From positions 4,278,753 through 4,342,752 of the forward strand of contig NC_085135.1 of NCBI RefSeq assembly GCF_030269925.1: a DNA stretch of 64,000 nucleotides, in the 5' to 3' direction. This document shows, one piece after another, positions 29,412-39,483 of the stretch; position 1 is the first letter of the stretch; each line of letters opens with the position of its first letter. Source of the DNA: Bombyx mori (taxonomy: Eukaryota; Arthropoda; Insecta; Lepidoptera; Bombycidae). A program made the translations under genes and the position numbers. The notes beneath the pieces were generated by a model. It saw only the letters and a program-made list of their open reading frames with translations, was not told where the DNA came from and made no database searches.

Positions 29412-31052
29412 ATGGACGCTGTATTTGCGGAATTTCTCCGGCTTCGCTACCCAAAGCTCACTTCCGAGTTTCAGGTCTTCAAGGCCGATCACACCGCGAG
29501 CCCTCTCGTGGACTCCGCCGAGCTCGCTGCTCCTGCGTCGCCTGTACCTGCGTGCAAAGCTTCTGCATCGAGCACCGCAGCCTCCGTCGTGCCTGCCGTT
29601 CCCGCGTCGCCTATACTGGCGAGTAAAACTGCTGCGTCGTCCGCCGTGGTCACCGTTCCAGCAGCGCGATCATCCGCGGCCTCCGTCGCGCCCTCCAAAA
29701 CACCTACTCGTAGGTCACCTGCGCCCGCCTCCTCGTCCTCCGACTCTGACTCGGAGATGGAGGTCGACCTCGCCCCCGCCTCATCGACGGATGGATTCAC
29801 CCTGGTGCAAAAGGGTAAGAAGCGTGCCGCGGAGTCTCGAGCTCCCGCGGCCGCTAAAACTAGGAAAGCCGCGAACGCGTCGCGCCCCCGCCCTCAGACT
29901 CCCGTTGCGCCTCCAGCCCGTGCCACTCCGTCGCCGCGTCCGGTGGCACAAAATAAAACCCAGACCCCTCCCCCGGTAATCCTTCAAGAGAAGGCAGCTT
30001 GGGAACGAGTTTCCCTGGCCCTTAAGGCCAAAAATATCAATTTCACGAATGCCCGTAACCTCGCGAACGGCATTCAAATTAAGGTTCGAACACCCGACGA
30101 CCATAGGGCCCTCTCTTCTTACCTCCGTAAGGAGCGTATAAGTTTCCACACGTATACGCTCCAGGAGGAGCGCGAACTCCGTGCCATTATACGTGGCATC
30201 CCTAAAGAGTTGGATGCCGAGCTCGTTAAGGCCGACCTTCTCGAACAAGGCCTACCGGTTAACTCCGTACACCGCATGCATACAGGCCGCGGAAGAGAGC
30301 CATATAATATGGTTCTCGTCGCCCTCCAGCCTACCCCCGAGGGTAAGCAAATATTCAACATCCGAACGGTCTGTAGCCTTTCCGGAATCGCAGTCGAAAC
30401 CCCACACAAGAAAGGCACACCTAGCCAGTGCCATAACTGCCAATTATACGGGCATTCTTCCCGTAACTGTCACGCGCGCCCCCGATGCGTCAAGTGCTTA
30501 GGCGATCACGCCACGGCCCTATGCACTCGCGATCAAAAAACCGCGACGGAACCGCCTAGCTGCGTCCTGTGTCGAACACAGGGTCACCCCGCAAATTACC
30601 GCGGATGCCCCCGAGCCCCTAAAATAAATCGACGCGTCGCCCGCCAAAACCGCCTCCGAGCTTCCGGCCCAGACATCAAAGCCTCGGCACCCTCTGTGTC
30701 GCAGGCTAAGCCAGCGTTCGTTCCGGCGCCGGTGTCCAGTGTCTCGGCTTGGGCGAAACCGCTGCCGTACACGAACACGGCTACAACTCCCTCCTCCGCG
30801 ATTCGTCCCGCCCCCGCGACTCGTCCCTCTCCCGCGACTTGCCCTCCGACCGCGTCCGACAATCTCGCTTTAGCGATCGACTTCTTTCAGTTGATCAACT
30901 TTGAGCGCGTTAACGCTTTGGGCGACGCCATTCGCGCTGCCTCCACTGCACAACACTATCGCCGTTGTGCAAGAATACGCCGACGTATACGCGTCATTAA
31001 ATACGTACGTCCTCCCCTCATTCCGCCGGTAATCAATGGCGTATATAAGTAG
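29412..31052 (+). CDS. J4 ORF1: gag-like RNA-binding protein
   Basis: I take ATG 29412 (MDAVFAEFLRLRYPKL) as the start because the matching J3 ATG is at the same place; the frame is open further upstream from 29139, but that part is 5' UTR. About 546 residues: an Ala/Pro/Ser-rich N-terminal region with an acidic SSSDSDSEMEVDL, a basic patch (KGKKRAAESRAPAAAK), a PRE_C2HC-type region (about 257-335) and three CCHC knuckles from about residue 339. Near 30955 two bases are missing compared with J3, so the C-terminus is shifted (QHYRRCARIRRR...) and the frame now overlaps ORF2 by 17 bases, ending at 31052. The RNA-binding part is intact; the effect of the altered tail is unknown. Confidence 0.88.
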   Translation: MDAVFAEFLRLRYPKLTSEFQVFKADHTASPLVDSAELAAPASPVPACKASASSTAASVVPAVPASPILASKTAASSAVVTVPAARSSAASVAPSKTPTRRSPAPASSSSDSDSEMEVDLAPASSTDGFTLVQKGKKRAAESRAPAAAKTRKAANASRPRPQTPVAPPARATPSPRPVAQNKTQTPPPVILQEKAAWERVSLALKAKNINFTNARNLANGIQIKVRTPDDHRALSSYLRKERISFHTYTLQEERELRAIIRGIPKELDAELVKADLLEQGLPVNSVHRMHTGRGREPYNMVLVALQPTPEGKQIFNIRTVCSLSGIAVETPHKKGTPSQCHNCQLYGHSSRNCHARPRCVKCLGDHATALCTRDQKTATEPPSCVLCRTQGHPANYRGCPRAPKINRRVARQNRLRASGPDIKASAPSVSQAKPAFVPAPVSSVSAWAKPLPYTNTATTPSSAIRPAPATRPSPATCPPTASDNLALAIDFFQLINFERVNALGDAIRAASTAQHYRRCARIRRRIRVIKYVRPPLIPPVINGVYK

Positions 31053-33912
31053 AATAAAGCCCCTATCCGTAACGATAGGATTTTTTAACGCTTACGGTCT
31101 CGCAAATCAACGTGATCAGGTTTCTGACTTTTTGCGTGACCATCAAATTGATATCTTTTTAGTGCAGGAGACCCTACTTAAGCCCGCGCGCCGTGACCCT
31201 AAAATCGCGAACTATAACATGGTCAGGAACGACAGGCTCTCTGCTCGTGGTGGTGGTACCGTCATTTACTATAGAAGAGCCCTACATTGCATCCCGCTCG
31301 ATCCTCCCGCGCTCGCTAATATCGAAGCATCAGTGTGCCGAATCTCACTGACGGGACACGCGCCGATCGTTATCGCGTCCGTTTATCTTCCACCGGATAA
31401 GATTGTTCTAAGCAGTGATATCGAGGCGCTGCTCGGCATGGGGAGCTCCGTCATTCTGGCGGGCGACCTAAATTGTAAACACATCAGGTGGAACTCACAC
31501 ACTACAACCCCGAATGGCAGGCGGCTTGACGCGTTAGTCGATGATCTCGCCTTCGATATCGTCGCTCCGCTAACCCCGACTCACTACCCACTAAATATCG
31601 CGCATCGCCCGGATATACTCGACATAGCGTTATTAAAAAACGTAACTCTGCGCTTACACTCGATCGAAGTAGTTTCAGAGTTAGATTCAGACCACCGTCC
31701 CGTCGTTATGAAGCTCGGTCGCGCTCCCGATTCCGTTCCCGTCACGAGGACTGTGGCGGATTGGCACACGCTGGGCATCAGCCTGGCTGAATCTGATCCA
31801 CCATCGCTCCCGTTTAGCCCGGGCTCTACCCCGTCTCCTCAGGATACCGCTGAAGCCATAGACATCTTAACGTCACACATCACCTCGACATTAGATAGGT
31901 CATCGAAACAAGTTGTAGCGGAGGACTTCCTTCACCGCTTCAAATTGTCCGACGACATTAGGGAACTCCTTAGAGCTAAGAACGCCTCGATACGCGCCTA
32001 CGACAGGTATCCTACCGCGGAAAATCGAATTCGAATGCGTGCCCTACAACGCGACGTAAAGTCTCGCATCGCCGAAGTCCGAGATGCCAGATGGTCTGAT
32101 TTCTTAGAAAGACTCGCGCCCTCTCAAAGGTCTTACTACCGCTTAGCTCGTACTCTCAAATCGGATACGGTAGTAACTATGCCCCCCCTCGTAGGCCCCT
32201 CAGGCCGACTCGCGGCGTTCGATGATGATGAAAAAGCAGAGCTGCTGGCCGATACATTGCAAACCCAGTGTACGCCCAGCACTCAATCCGTGAACCCTGT
32301 TCATGTAGAATTTGTAGACAGTGAGGTAGAACGCAGAGTCTCCTTGCCACCCTCGGACGCGTTACCACCCGTCACCCCGATGGAAGTTAAAGACTTGATC
32401 AAAGACCTACGTCCTCGCAAGGCTCCCGGTTCCGACGGTATATCCAACCGCGTTATTAAACTTCTACCCGTCCAACTCATCGTGATGTTGGCATCTATTT
32501 TCAATGCCGCTATGGCGAACTGTATCTTTCCCGCGGTGTGGAAAGAAGCGGACGTTATCGGCATACATAAACCCGGTAAACCAAAAAATCATCCGACGAG
32601 CTACCGCCCGATTAGCCTCCTCATGTCTCTAGGCAAACTGTATGAGCGTCTGCTCTACAAACGCCTCAGAGACTTCGTCTCATCCAAGGGCATTCTCATC
32701 GATGAACAATTCGGATTCCGTACAAATCACTCATGCGTTCAACAGGTGCACCGCCTCACGGAGCACATTCTTGTGGGGCTTAATCGACCAAAACCGTTAT
32801 ACACGGGAGCTCTCTTCTTCGACGTCGCAAAAGCGTTCGACAAAGTCTGGCACAACGGTTTGATTTTCAAACTATTCAACATGGGCGTGCCGGATAGTCT
32901 CGTGCTCATCATACGGGACTTCTTGTCGAACCGCTCTTTTCGATATCGAGTCGAGGGAACCCGCTCCTCCCCACGACCTCTCACAGCTGGAGTCCCGCAA
33001 GGCTCTGTCCTTTCACCCCTTCTATTTAGCTTATTCGTTAACGATATTCCCCGGTCGCCGCCGACCCATTTAGCTTTATTCGCCGACGACACGACTGTTT
33101 ACTATTCCAGTAGAAACGAGTCCCTAATCGCGAAGAAGCTTCAGAGCGCAGCCCTAGCCCTAGGACAGTGGTTCCGAAAATGGCGCATAGACATCAACCC
33201 AGCGAAAAGTACTGCGGTGCTATTTCAGAGGGGAAGCTCCACACGGATTTCCTCCCGTATTAGGAGGAGGAATCTCACACCCCCGATTACTCTCTTTAGT
33301 CAATCCATACCCTGGGCCAGGAAGGTCAAGTACCTGGGCGTTACCCTGGATGCATCGATGACATTCCGCCCGCATATAAAATCAGTCCGTGACCGTGCCG
33401 CGTTTATTCTCGGTAGACTCTACCCCATGATCTGTAAGCGGAGTAAAATGTCCCTTCGGAACAAGGTGACACTTTACAAAACTTGCATAAGGCCCGTCAT
33501 GACTTACGCGAGTGTGGTGTTCGCTCACGCGGCCCGCACACACATAGACACCCTCCAATCCCTACAATCCCGCTTTTGCAGGTTAGCTGTCGGGGCTCCG
33601 TGGTTCGTGAGGAACGTTGACCTACACGACGACCTGGGCCTCGAATCAATTAGGAAATACATGAAGTCAGCGTCGGAACGATACTTCGATAAGGCTATGC
33701 GTCATGATAATCGCCTTATCGTAGCCGCCGCTGACTACTCCCCGAATCCTGATCATGCAGGAGCCAGTCACCGTCGACGCCCTAGACACGTCCTTACGGA
33801 TCCATCAGATCCAATAACCTTTGCACTAGACGTCTTCAGCTCTAGGAGCAGGCTTAGGGACCTCGGTAACCGTACTCGTCGAACTAGACAAAGAGTTCGC
33901 CGTGCAACCTAA
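31036..33912 (+). CDS. J4 ORF2: endonuclease and reverse transcriptase
   Basis: An intact frame of 958 codons, nearly the same as J3 ORF2. Endonuclease motifs AGDLNCKHIRWNS and SDHRPVVMKLG; RT motifs RKAPGSDGIS, SYRPISLLMSLGK, FFDVAKAFDKVWH, GVPQGSVLSPLLF and FADDTTVYYSS are all present. Compared with J3, two residues are missing near the C-terminus (VFSSRSRLRDLGN). Its ATG lies inside the shifted end of ORF1, whereas in J3 it follows the ORF1 stop, so expression may differ. With J3 this makes two potentially functional ORF2 copies in opposite orientation. Confidence 0.92.
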   Translation: MAYISRIKPLSVTIGFFNAYGLANQRDQVSDFLRDHQIDIFLVQETLLKPARRDPKIANYNMVRNDRLSARGGGTVIYYRRALHCIPLDPPALANIEASVCRISLTGHAPIVIASVYLPPDKIVLSSDIEALLGMGSSVILAGDLNCKHIRWNSHTTTPNGRRLDALVDDLAFDIVAPLTPTHYPLNIAHRPDILDIALLKNVTLRLHSIEVVSELDSDHRPVVMKLGRAPDSVPVTRTVADWHTLGISLAESDPPSLPFSPGSTPSPQDTAEAIDILTSHITSTLDRSSKQVVAEDFLHRFKLSDDIRELLRAKNASIRAYDRYPTAENRIRMRALQRDVKSRIAEVRDARWSDFLERLAPSQRSYYRLARTLKSDTVVTMPPLVGPSGRLAAFDDDEKAELLADTLQTQCTPSTQSVNPVHVEFVDSEVERRVSLPPSDALPPVTPMEVKDLIKDLRPRKAPGSDGISNRVIKLLPVQLIVMLASIFNAAMANCIFPAVWKEADVIGIHKPGKPKNHPTSYRPISLLMSLGKLYERLLYKRLRDFVSSKGILIDEQFGFRTNHSCVQQVHRLTEHILVGLNRPKPLYTGALFFDVAKAFDKVWHNGLIFKLFNMGVPDSLVLIIRDFLSNRSFRYRVEGTRSSPRPLTAGVPQGSVLSPLLFSLFVNDIPRSPPTHLALFADDTTVYYSSRNESLIAKKLQSAALALGQWFRKWRIDINPAKSTAVLFQRGSSTRISSRIRRRNLTPPITLFSQSIPWARKVKYLGVTLDASMTFRPHIKSVRDRAAFILGRLYPMICKRSKMSLRNKVTLYKTCIRPVMTYASVVFAHAARTHIDTLQSLQSRFCRLAVGAPWFVRNVDLHDDLGLESIRKYMKSASERYFDKAMRHDNRLIVAAADYSPNPDHAGASHRRRPRHVLTDPSDPITFALDVFSSRSRLRDLGNRTRRTRQRVRRAT

Positions 33913-34154
33913 CCCATGAATCAGCTCGCTGAGTTTCTCGCCGGATCTTCTCAGCGGGTCGCGATTCCGATCCGGTAGTAGATTCATTCGCGAAGCAGCT
34001 ACTCTTGAGTTGTTAGGTCTCCTTCGGAGGCGCTCGGGTAGCTGTTAGCAAATCCCACCCCTCCTGGCTGAGCCTTTGCTCGCCCACCTGTCCTGGTGAA
34101 ACTGGAAAGGCCTCCGGGCCACCAGTAATCCTTCAATCATAATAAAAAATAAAA

Positions 34155-35507
34155 CATAAACCCGGTAAACCAAAAAATCATCCGACGAGCTACCGCCCGA
34201 TTAGCCTCCTCATGTCTCTAGGCAAACTGTATGAGCGTCTGCTTTACAAACGCCTCAGAGACTTCGTCTCATCCAAGGGCATTATCATCGATGAACAATT
34301 CGGATTCCGTACAAATCACTCATGCGTTCAACAGGTGCACCGCCTCACGGAGCACATTCTTGTGGGGCTTAATCGACCAAAACCGTTATACACGGGAGCT
34401 CTCTTCTTCGACGTCGCAAAAGCGTTCGATAAAGTCTGGCACAATGGTTTGATTTTCAAACTATTCAACATGGGCGTGCCGGATAGTCTCGTGCTCATCA
34501 TACGGGACTTCTTGTCGAACCGCTCTTTTCGATATCGAGTCGAGGGAACCCGCTCCTCCCCACGACCTCTCACAGCTGGAGTCCTGCAAGGCTCTGTCCT
34601 CTCACCCCTCCTATTTAGCTTATTCGTCAACGATATTCCCCGGTCGCCGCCGACCCATTTAGCTTTATTCGCCGACGACACGACTGTTTACTATTCTAGT
34701 AGAAATAAGTCCCTAATCGCGAAGAAGCTTCAGAGCGCAGCCCTAGCCCTAGGACAGTGGTTCCGAAATTGGTGCATAGACATCAACCCAGCGAAAAGTA
34801 CTGCGGTGCTATTTCAGAGGGGAAGCTCCACACGGATTTCCTCCCGGATTAGGAGGAGGAATCTCACACCCCCGATTACTCCCTTTAGACAACCCATACC
34901 CTGGGCCAGGAAGGTCAAGTACCTGGGCGTTACCCTGGATGCATCGATGACATTCCGCCCGCATATAAAATCAGTCCGTGACCGTGCCGCGTTTATTCTC
35001 GGTAGACTCTACCCCATGATCTGTAAGCGGAGTAAAATGTCCCTTCGGAACAAGGTGACACTTTACAAAACATGCATATGGCCCGTCATGACTTACGCGA
35101 GTGTGGTGTTCGCTCACGCGGCCCGCACATACATAGACACCCTCCAATCCCTACAATCCCGCTTTTGCAGGTTAGCTGTCGGGGCTCCGTGGTTCGTGTG
35201 GAACGTTGACCTACACGACGACCTGGGCCTCGAATCAATTCGGAAATACATGAAGTCAGCGTCGGAACGATACTTCGATAAGGCTATGCGTCACGATAAT
35301 CGCCTTATCGTTGCCGCCGCTGACTACTCCCCGAATCCTGATCATGCAGGAGCCAGTCACCGTCGACGCCCTAGACACGTCCTTACGGATCCATCAGATC
35401 CAATAACCTTTGCATTAGATGCCTTCAGCTCTAATACTAGGGGCAGGCTTAGGGACCCCGGTAACCGTACTCGTCGAACTCGACAAAGAGGTCGACGTGC
35501 AACCTAA
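34155..35507 (+). pseudogene. J2 reverse transcriptase, C-terminal two-thirds
   Basis: The longest surviving piece of J2. It reads from KPGKPKNHPTSYRP through SLGKLYERLLYKRL, FFDVAKAFDKVWHNGL, the catalytic LALFADDTTVYYSS (about 34660) and the family C-terminus ending TRRTRQRGRRAT at 35507. It is open for 431 codons from 34212. One catalytic-region change is visible: GVLQGSVLSP where J3 and J4 have GVPQGSVLSP, altering the conserved PQG block. It cannot be expressed as a whole because its upstream parts lie 5 to 11 kb away. Confidence 0.85.
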
Positions 35508-35624
35508 CCCATGCATCAGCCCGCTGAGTTTCTCGCCGGATCTTCTCAGCGGGTCGCGATTCCGATCCGGTAGTAGATTCATTCGCGAAACAATTGCTCT
35601 TGAGTTGTTAGGTCTCCTTCGGAG

Positions 35625-36623
35625 TGGCGGACCCGTCGGCCGGCCTCCGTACCGTCGAGGCGGTCCGTCCGGTCCTCGCGGACTGGGTGGGCCGCGACCG
35701 CGGATGCCTCACCTTCCGGCTGACGCAAATGCTTACCGGCCACGGATGTTTCGGCCGGTACTTGCATAAGATAGCCGGAAGGGAACCGACGGCGCAGTGC
35801 CACCACTGCGCGGACCGCGACGAGGAAGACACAGCGGAACACACGCTGGCGCGTTGCTCTGGATTCGACGAGCAACGCGCCGCCCTCGTCGCGGTCATAG
35901 GAGAGGACCTCTCGCTGCCGCGCGTCGTGGCTACGATGCTCGGCAGCGACGCGTCCTGGAAGGCGATGCTCGACTTCTGCGAGTCCACCATATCGCAGAA
36001 GGAGGCGGCGGAGCGAGAGAGGGAGAGCTCTTCCCTTTCCGCACCGATCCGTCGCCGTCGAGCCGGGGGCCGGAGGCGGGAATACGCCCGTACGTCCCGG
36101 CCCCTGTAGGTAGCGGCCTCCGCCCGGTGAAGGTCAAGGGGCGACCTGAGGGGGTGAGGCCGCGCGGCGCGCTACCAGCACTCTAGCGCGCTGCCGTGGA
36201 GTGAATAGATCGACCGGTCGACGGTGTATCGCGTCCCGACCCGGCAGGCTGGTTCTGGTCCAGCGGGGTATTCCGGGACACCAGCGGCACCGTCTGGGCG
36301 GCCCGACGGGCTGCCGTACCGAGACGGCCGACGTTTCAGAGCCTTCGATTCGCCTCGAAGGCTCCGTCGGCTGGGCGTCCTTGGGGTGAGCCGCGCCGTC
36401 TGGTTGTAGTGTTGACCGCGGTAGCCCCCCTACCTCATCCGGGTTCTGACCTCGGAGGGGATCGGACGTCGGGTGTAAGAGTGCAGAGGAGTTGTTTAGT
36501 GGGTGGGTCCTAAAATCCTTGGGCCCGCGGTCTGCTCACAACACCATGCAGATCGTTGAGTCTCACATACCCCGCGCGCCCCTCTTGCGCGGGGACCTCG
36601 TAGGAGGTTCGGCCCTCTACCCG

Positions 36624-36653
<30 letters not shown>
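35625..36653 (+). mobile_element. R1-clade LINE 3' fragment in J2 3' UTR
   Basis: Plus-strand fragment from ADPSAGLRTVEAVRPVLADW to a poly-A run (36624-36653). It carries about 160 C-terminal codons of ORF2 (35624-36109, including CHHCADRDEEDTAEHTLARC) and the whole 3' UTR. It replaced about 30 bases of the J2 3' UTR, and I found no clear target duplication. It breaks off a few bases from where the copy at 7428-8475 does. Confidence 0.9.
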
Positions 36654-36655
<2 letters not shown>

Positions 36656-36695
36656 TCCCCTCTTGGCTGAGCCTTTGCTCGCCCACCTGTCCTGG

Positions 36696-39094
36696 TTCTC
36701 CCAGCTGGTGACACAGCCCACCCGTGTCCCAGATATCGAGGGGTACGAGCCTTCTCTGTTGGACCTTCTGCTGACCACGGATCCGGCCGGATACAGTGTG
36801 GTGGTCGACGCTCCGCTTGGATCGTCTAATCCCTGCCTTATCCGTACTGCCGTTCCACTCTCTCGTCCTGGTCGTCGAACGACGACCGGGTATCGAAGAG
36901 TTTGGCGGTATATGTCAGCAGATTGGGATGGATTGCGTGAATTTTACGCATCCTACCCATGGGGGCGGTTCTGCTTTTCCTCTGCTGATCCTGACGTCTG
37001 TGCGGACTGTCTTAAAGACGTGGTGCTCCAGGGGATGGAATTGTTTATTCCCTCTTCTGAAGTGCCCGTTGGGGGTTGCAGCAGACCCTGGTATAACAAT
37101 GCCAGCAGGGATGCTGCACACCTCAAGCGGCTCGCATACGTGGCATGGGATAATGCCAGGAGCCGCCGGGATCCTAACATCTCAGAGGAAAGACGGAAAT
37201 ATAACGCTGCTTCCAGGTCCTACAAGAAGGTGATTGCCAAGGCGAAGTCGGAGCACGTTGCTAGAGTTGGCGAGCGACTAAAGAGCTATCCCTCTGGGAG
37301 CCGTGCTTTTTGGTCGCTCGCCAAAGCTGCAGAAGGAAACTTTTGCAGGTCTAGTCTCCCACCACTGCGCAAGTCCGATGCCACTCTGGCCCACAGTGCG
37401 AAAGAGAAGGCTGACCTTCTGGTCAAACTCTTCGCCTCGAACTCGACTGTGGACGACGGGGGTGCCACACCACCAAACATCCCCCGGTGTGATAGTTCCC
37501 TGCCGGAGATCTGCTTTACACAGTGTGCAGTCAGGCGGGAACTCCGACTCCTGGACGTCCATAAGTCGAGTGGGCCAGACGGCATCCCTGCAGTGGTTCT
37601 AAAAACGTGTGCCCCTGAGCTGACGCCTGCGCTAACGCGTTTGTATCGCCTCTCTTATTGCGCTAACAGGGTTCCGTCTTCATGGAAGACCGCCCACGTC
37701 CACCCTATCCCCAAGAAGGGTGACCGGTCGGACCCATCGAGCTATAGGCCTATCGCGATAACTTCCTTGCTTTCCAAGGTGATGGAGCGAATAATAAATA
37801 TACAACTCCTGAAGTATCTGGAGGATCGCCAGCTGATCAGTGACCGACAGTACGGTTTCCGTCACGGTCGTTCAGCTGGTGATCTTCTTGTATACCTTAC
37901 TCACAGGTGGGCTGAAGCCTTGGAGAGCAAGGGCGAGGCTCTTGCTGTGAGCCTTGATATCGCGAAGGCCTTCGACAGGGTCTGGCATAGGGCGCTTCTG
38001 TCGAAGCTACCATCTTACGGAATCACCGAGGGTCTCTGCAAGTGGATCGCTAGCTTTCTGGATGGGCGGAGCATCACGGTCGTTGTAGACGGTGACTGTT
38101 CTGATACCATGACCATTAATGCTGGCGTTCCATAAGGTTCGGTGCTCTCCCCCACGCTTTTCATCCTGTATATCAATGACATGCTGTCTATTGATGGCAT
38201 GCATTGCTATGCGGATGACAGCACGGGGGATACGCGATATATCGGCCATCAGAGTCTCTCTCGGAGCGTGGTGCAAGAGAGACGATCAAAACTTGTGTCT
38301 GAAGTGGAGAACTCTCTGGGGCGAGTCTCCGAGTGGGGTGAATCGAACTTAGTTCAATTCAACCCGTTGAAGACACAAGTTTGCGCGTTCACTGCGAAGA
38401 AGGACCCCTTTGTCATGGCGCCGCAATTCCAAGGAGTATCCCTGCAACCTTCCGCGAATATCGGGATACTTGGGGTCGACATTTCGAGTGATGTCCAATT
38501 TCGGAGTCATTTGGAAGGCAAAGCCAAGTTGGCGTCCAAAATGCTGCGAGTCCTCAACAGAGCGAAGCGGTATTTCACGCCTGGACAAATACTTTTGCTT
38601 TATAAAGCACAAGGCCTCGCGTGGAGTACTGCTCCCATCTCTGGGCCGGGGCTCCCAAATACCAGCTTCTTCCATTTGACTCCATACAGAGAAGGGCCGT
38701 TCGGATCGTCGATAATCCCATTCTCGCGGATCGTTTGGAACCTTTGGGTCTGCGGAGGGATTTCAGTTCCCTCTGTATTTTGTACCGAATGTTCCATGGG
38801 GAGTGCTCTGAGGAATTGTTCGAGATGATACCGGCATCTCGTTTTTACCATCGCACCGCCCGCCACCGGAGTAGAGTTCATCCATACTACCTGGAGCCAC
38901 TGCGGTCATCCACAGTGCGTTTCCAGAGGTCTTTTTTGCCACGTACCATCCGGCTATGGAATGAGCTCCCCTCCACGGTGTTTCCCGAGCGCTATGACAT
39001 GTCCTTCTTTAAAAGAGGCTTGTGGAGAGTATTAAGCGGTAGGCAGCGGCTTGGCTCTGCCCCTGGCATTGCTGAAGTCCATGGGCGACGTTAA
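36696..39094 (+). pseudogene. LINE ORF2 fragment (endonuclease end, RT)
   Basis: The frame begins inside the endonuclease (LVTQPTRVPDIEGYEPSLLD, about 36710) and continues through the linker to the RT: KSSGPDGIPAVVLK (about 37565), SYRPIAITSLLSK, ISDRQYGFRHGRSAGDLL, SLDIAKAFDRVWH (about 37950), then GVP followed by TAA at 38133-38135 where the family has Q (GVPQGSVLSPTLF). The same frame goes on to the catalytic MHCYADDSTGD (about 38200). Near 38610 a small indel moves the C-terminal part to another frame (EYCSHLWAGAPKYQLLPF, ending GRR at 39094). The exact clade is uncertain; CR1- and jockey-type elements share these motifs. Confidence 0.82.
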
Positions 39095-39165
39095 CCACTC
39101 ACCATCAGGTGGGCCGTATGCTCGTCTGCCTACTACAAGGGCAATATAAAAAAAAAACATAAAAA
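36696..39165 (+). mobile_element. Jockey-superfamily LINE (CR1/jockey type), 5'-truncated
   Basis: A different LINE family, truncated inside the endonuclease domain at its left end and closed on the right by accatcaggtgggccgtatg, a short UTR and an A-rich tail (about 39147-39170). It abuts the last piece of J2 without a target duplication that I could find. One nonsense codon and one frameshift are present. Confidence 0.8.
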
Positions 39166-39344
39166 AAAACATCATTTTCAGTTATAGATTTTACAAAACG
39201 AATTCCCGTGATTAATTTACCCGAAAGCGTTACGTATTTTGCTTTTATTGCTATTATTATTGAACGAATGATTGATTCAAAAAGATAAGCCAAGAAAATT
39301 ATAATTAATCGTAGTCTATAATAATATGCATAATAAAGTTGGTG
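39166..39344. other. AT-rich spacer
   Basis: AT-rich DNA between the LINE tail and the SINE. The short minus-strand open frame at 39105-39293 has no family motif and overlaps the LINE tail. Nothing else seen. Confidence 0.5.
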
Positions 39345-39483
39345 TTTTTTTTTTTTTTTTATTGCTTAGATGGGTGGACGAGCTCACAGTCCACCTGATG
39401 TTAAGTGGTTACTGGAGCCCTTAGACATCTACAACGTAAATGCGCCACCCACCTTGAGATATAAGTTGTAAGGTCTCAATATA

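Larger units (their letters stand above)
29007..34154 (+). mobile_element. Full-length jockey-clade LINE J4 (sense in J2)
   Basis: About 5.15 kb, from attccgatagaggcaccc at 29007 to a short A-rich tail ending at 34154. The flanks carry cataaacccgg at 28996-29006 and 34155-34165. The 5' UTR is about 400 bp, ORF1 begins at 29412 and ORF2 at 31036. It lies head to head with J3, with only about 0.9 kb between their 5' ends. Confidence 0.93.
22416..36695 (+). mobile_element. Jockey copy J2, split by four later insertions
   Basis: One 5'-truncated plus-strand jockey copy can be traced in five pieces: 22416-23080, 28115-28401, 28666-29006, 34155-35624 and 36654-36695. Together they run from the endonuclease domain to the 3' UTR. 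The interrupting elements are J3 (23081-28114), a Bm1 SINE (28402-28665), J4 (29007-34154) and an R1-clade fragment (35625-36653). The J3 and J4 joints carry 12-bp and 11-bp target duplications. The last piece ends at cacctgtcctgg, where a different LINE begins. An 11-base deletion near 22699 had already shifted its frame. Confidence 0.9.
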
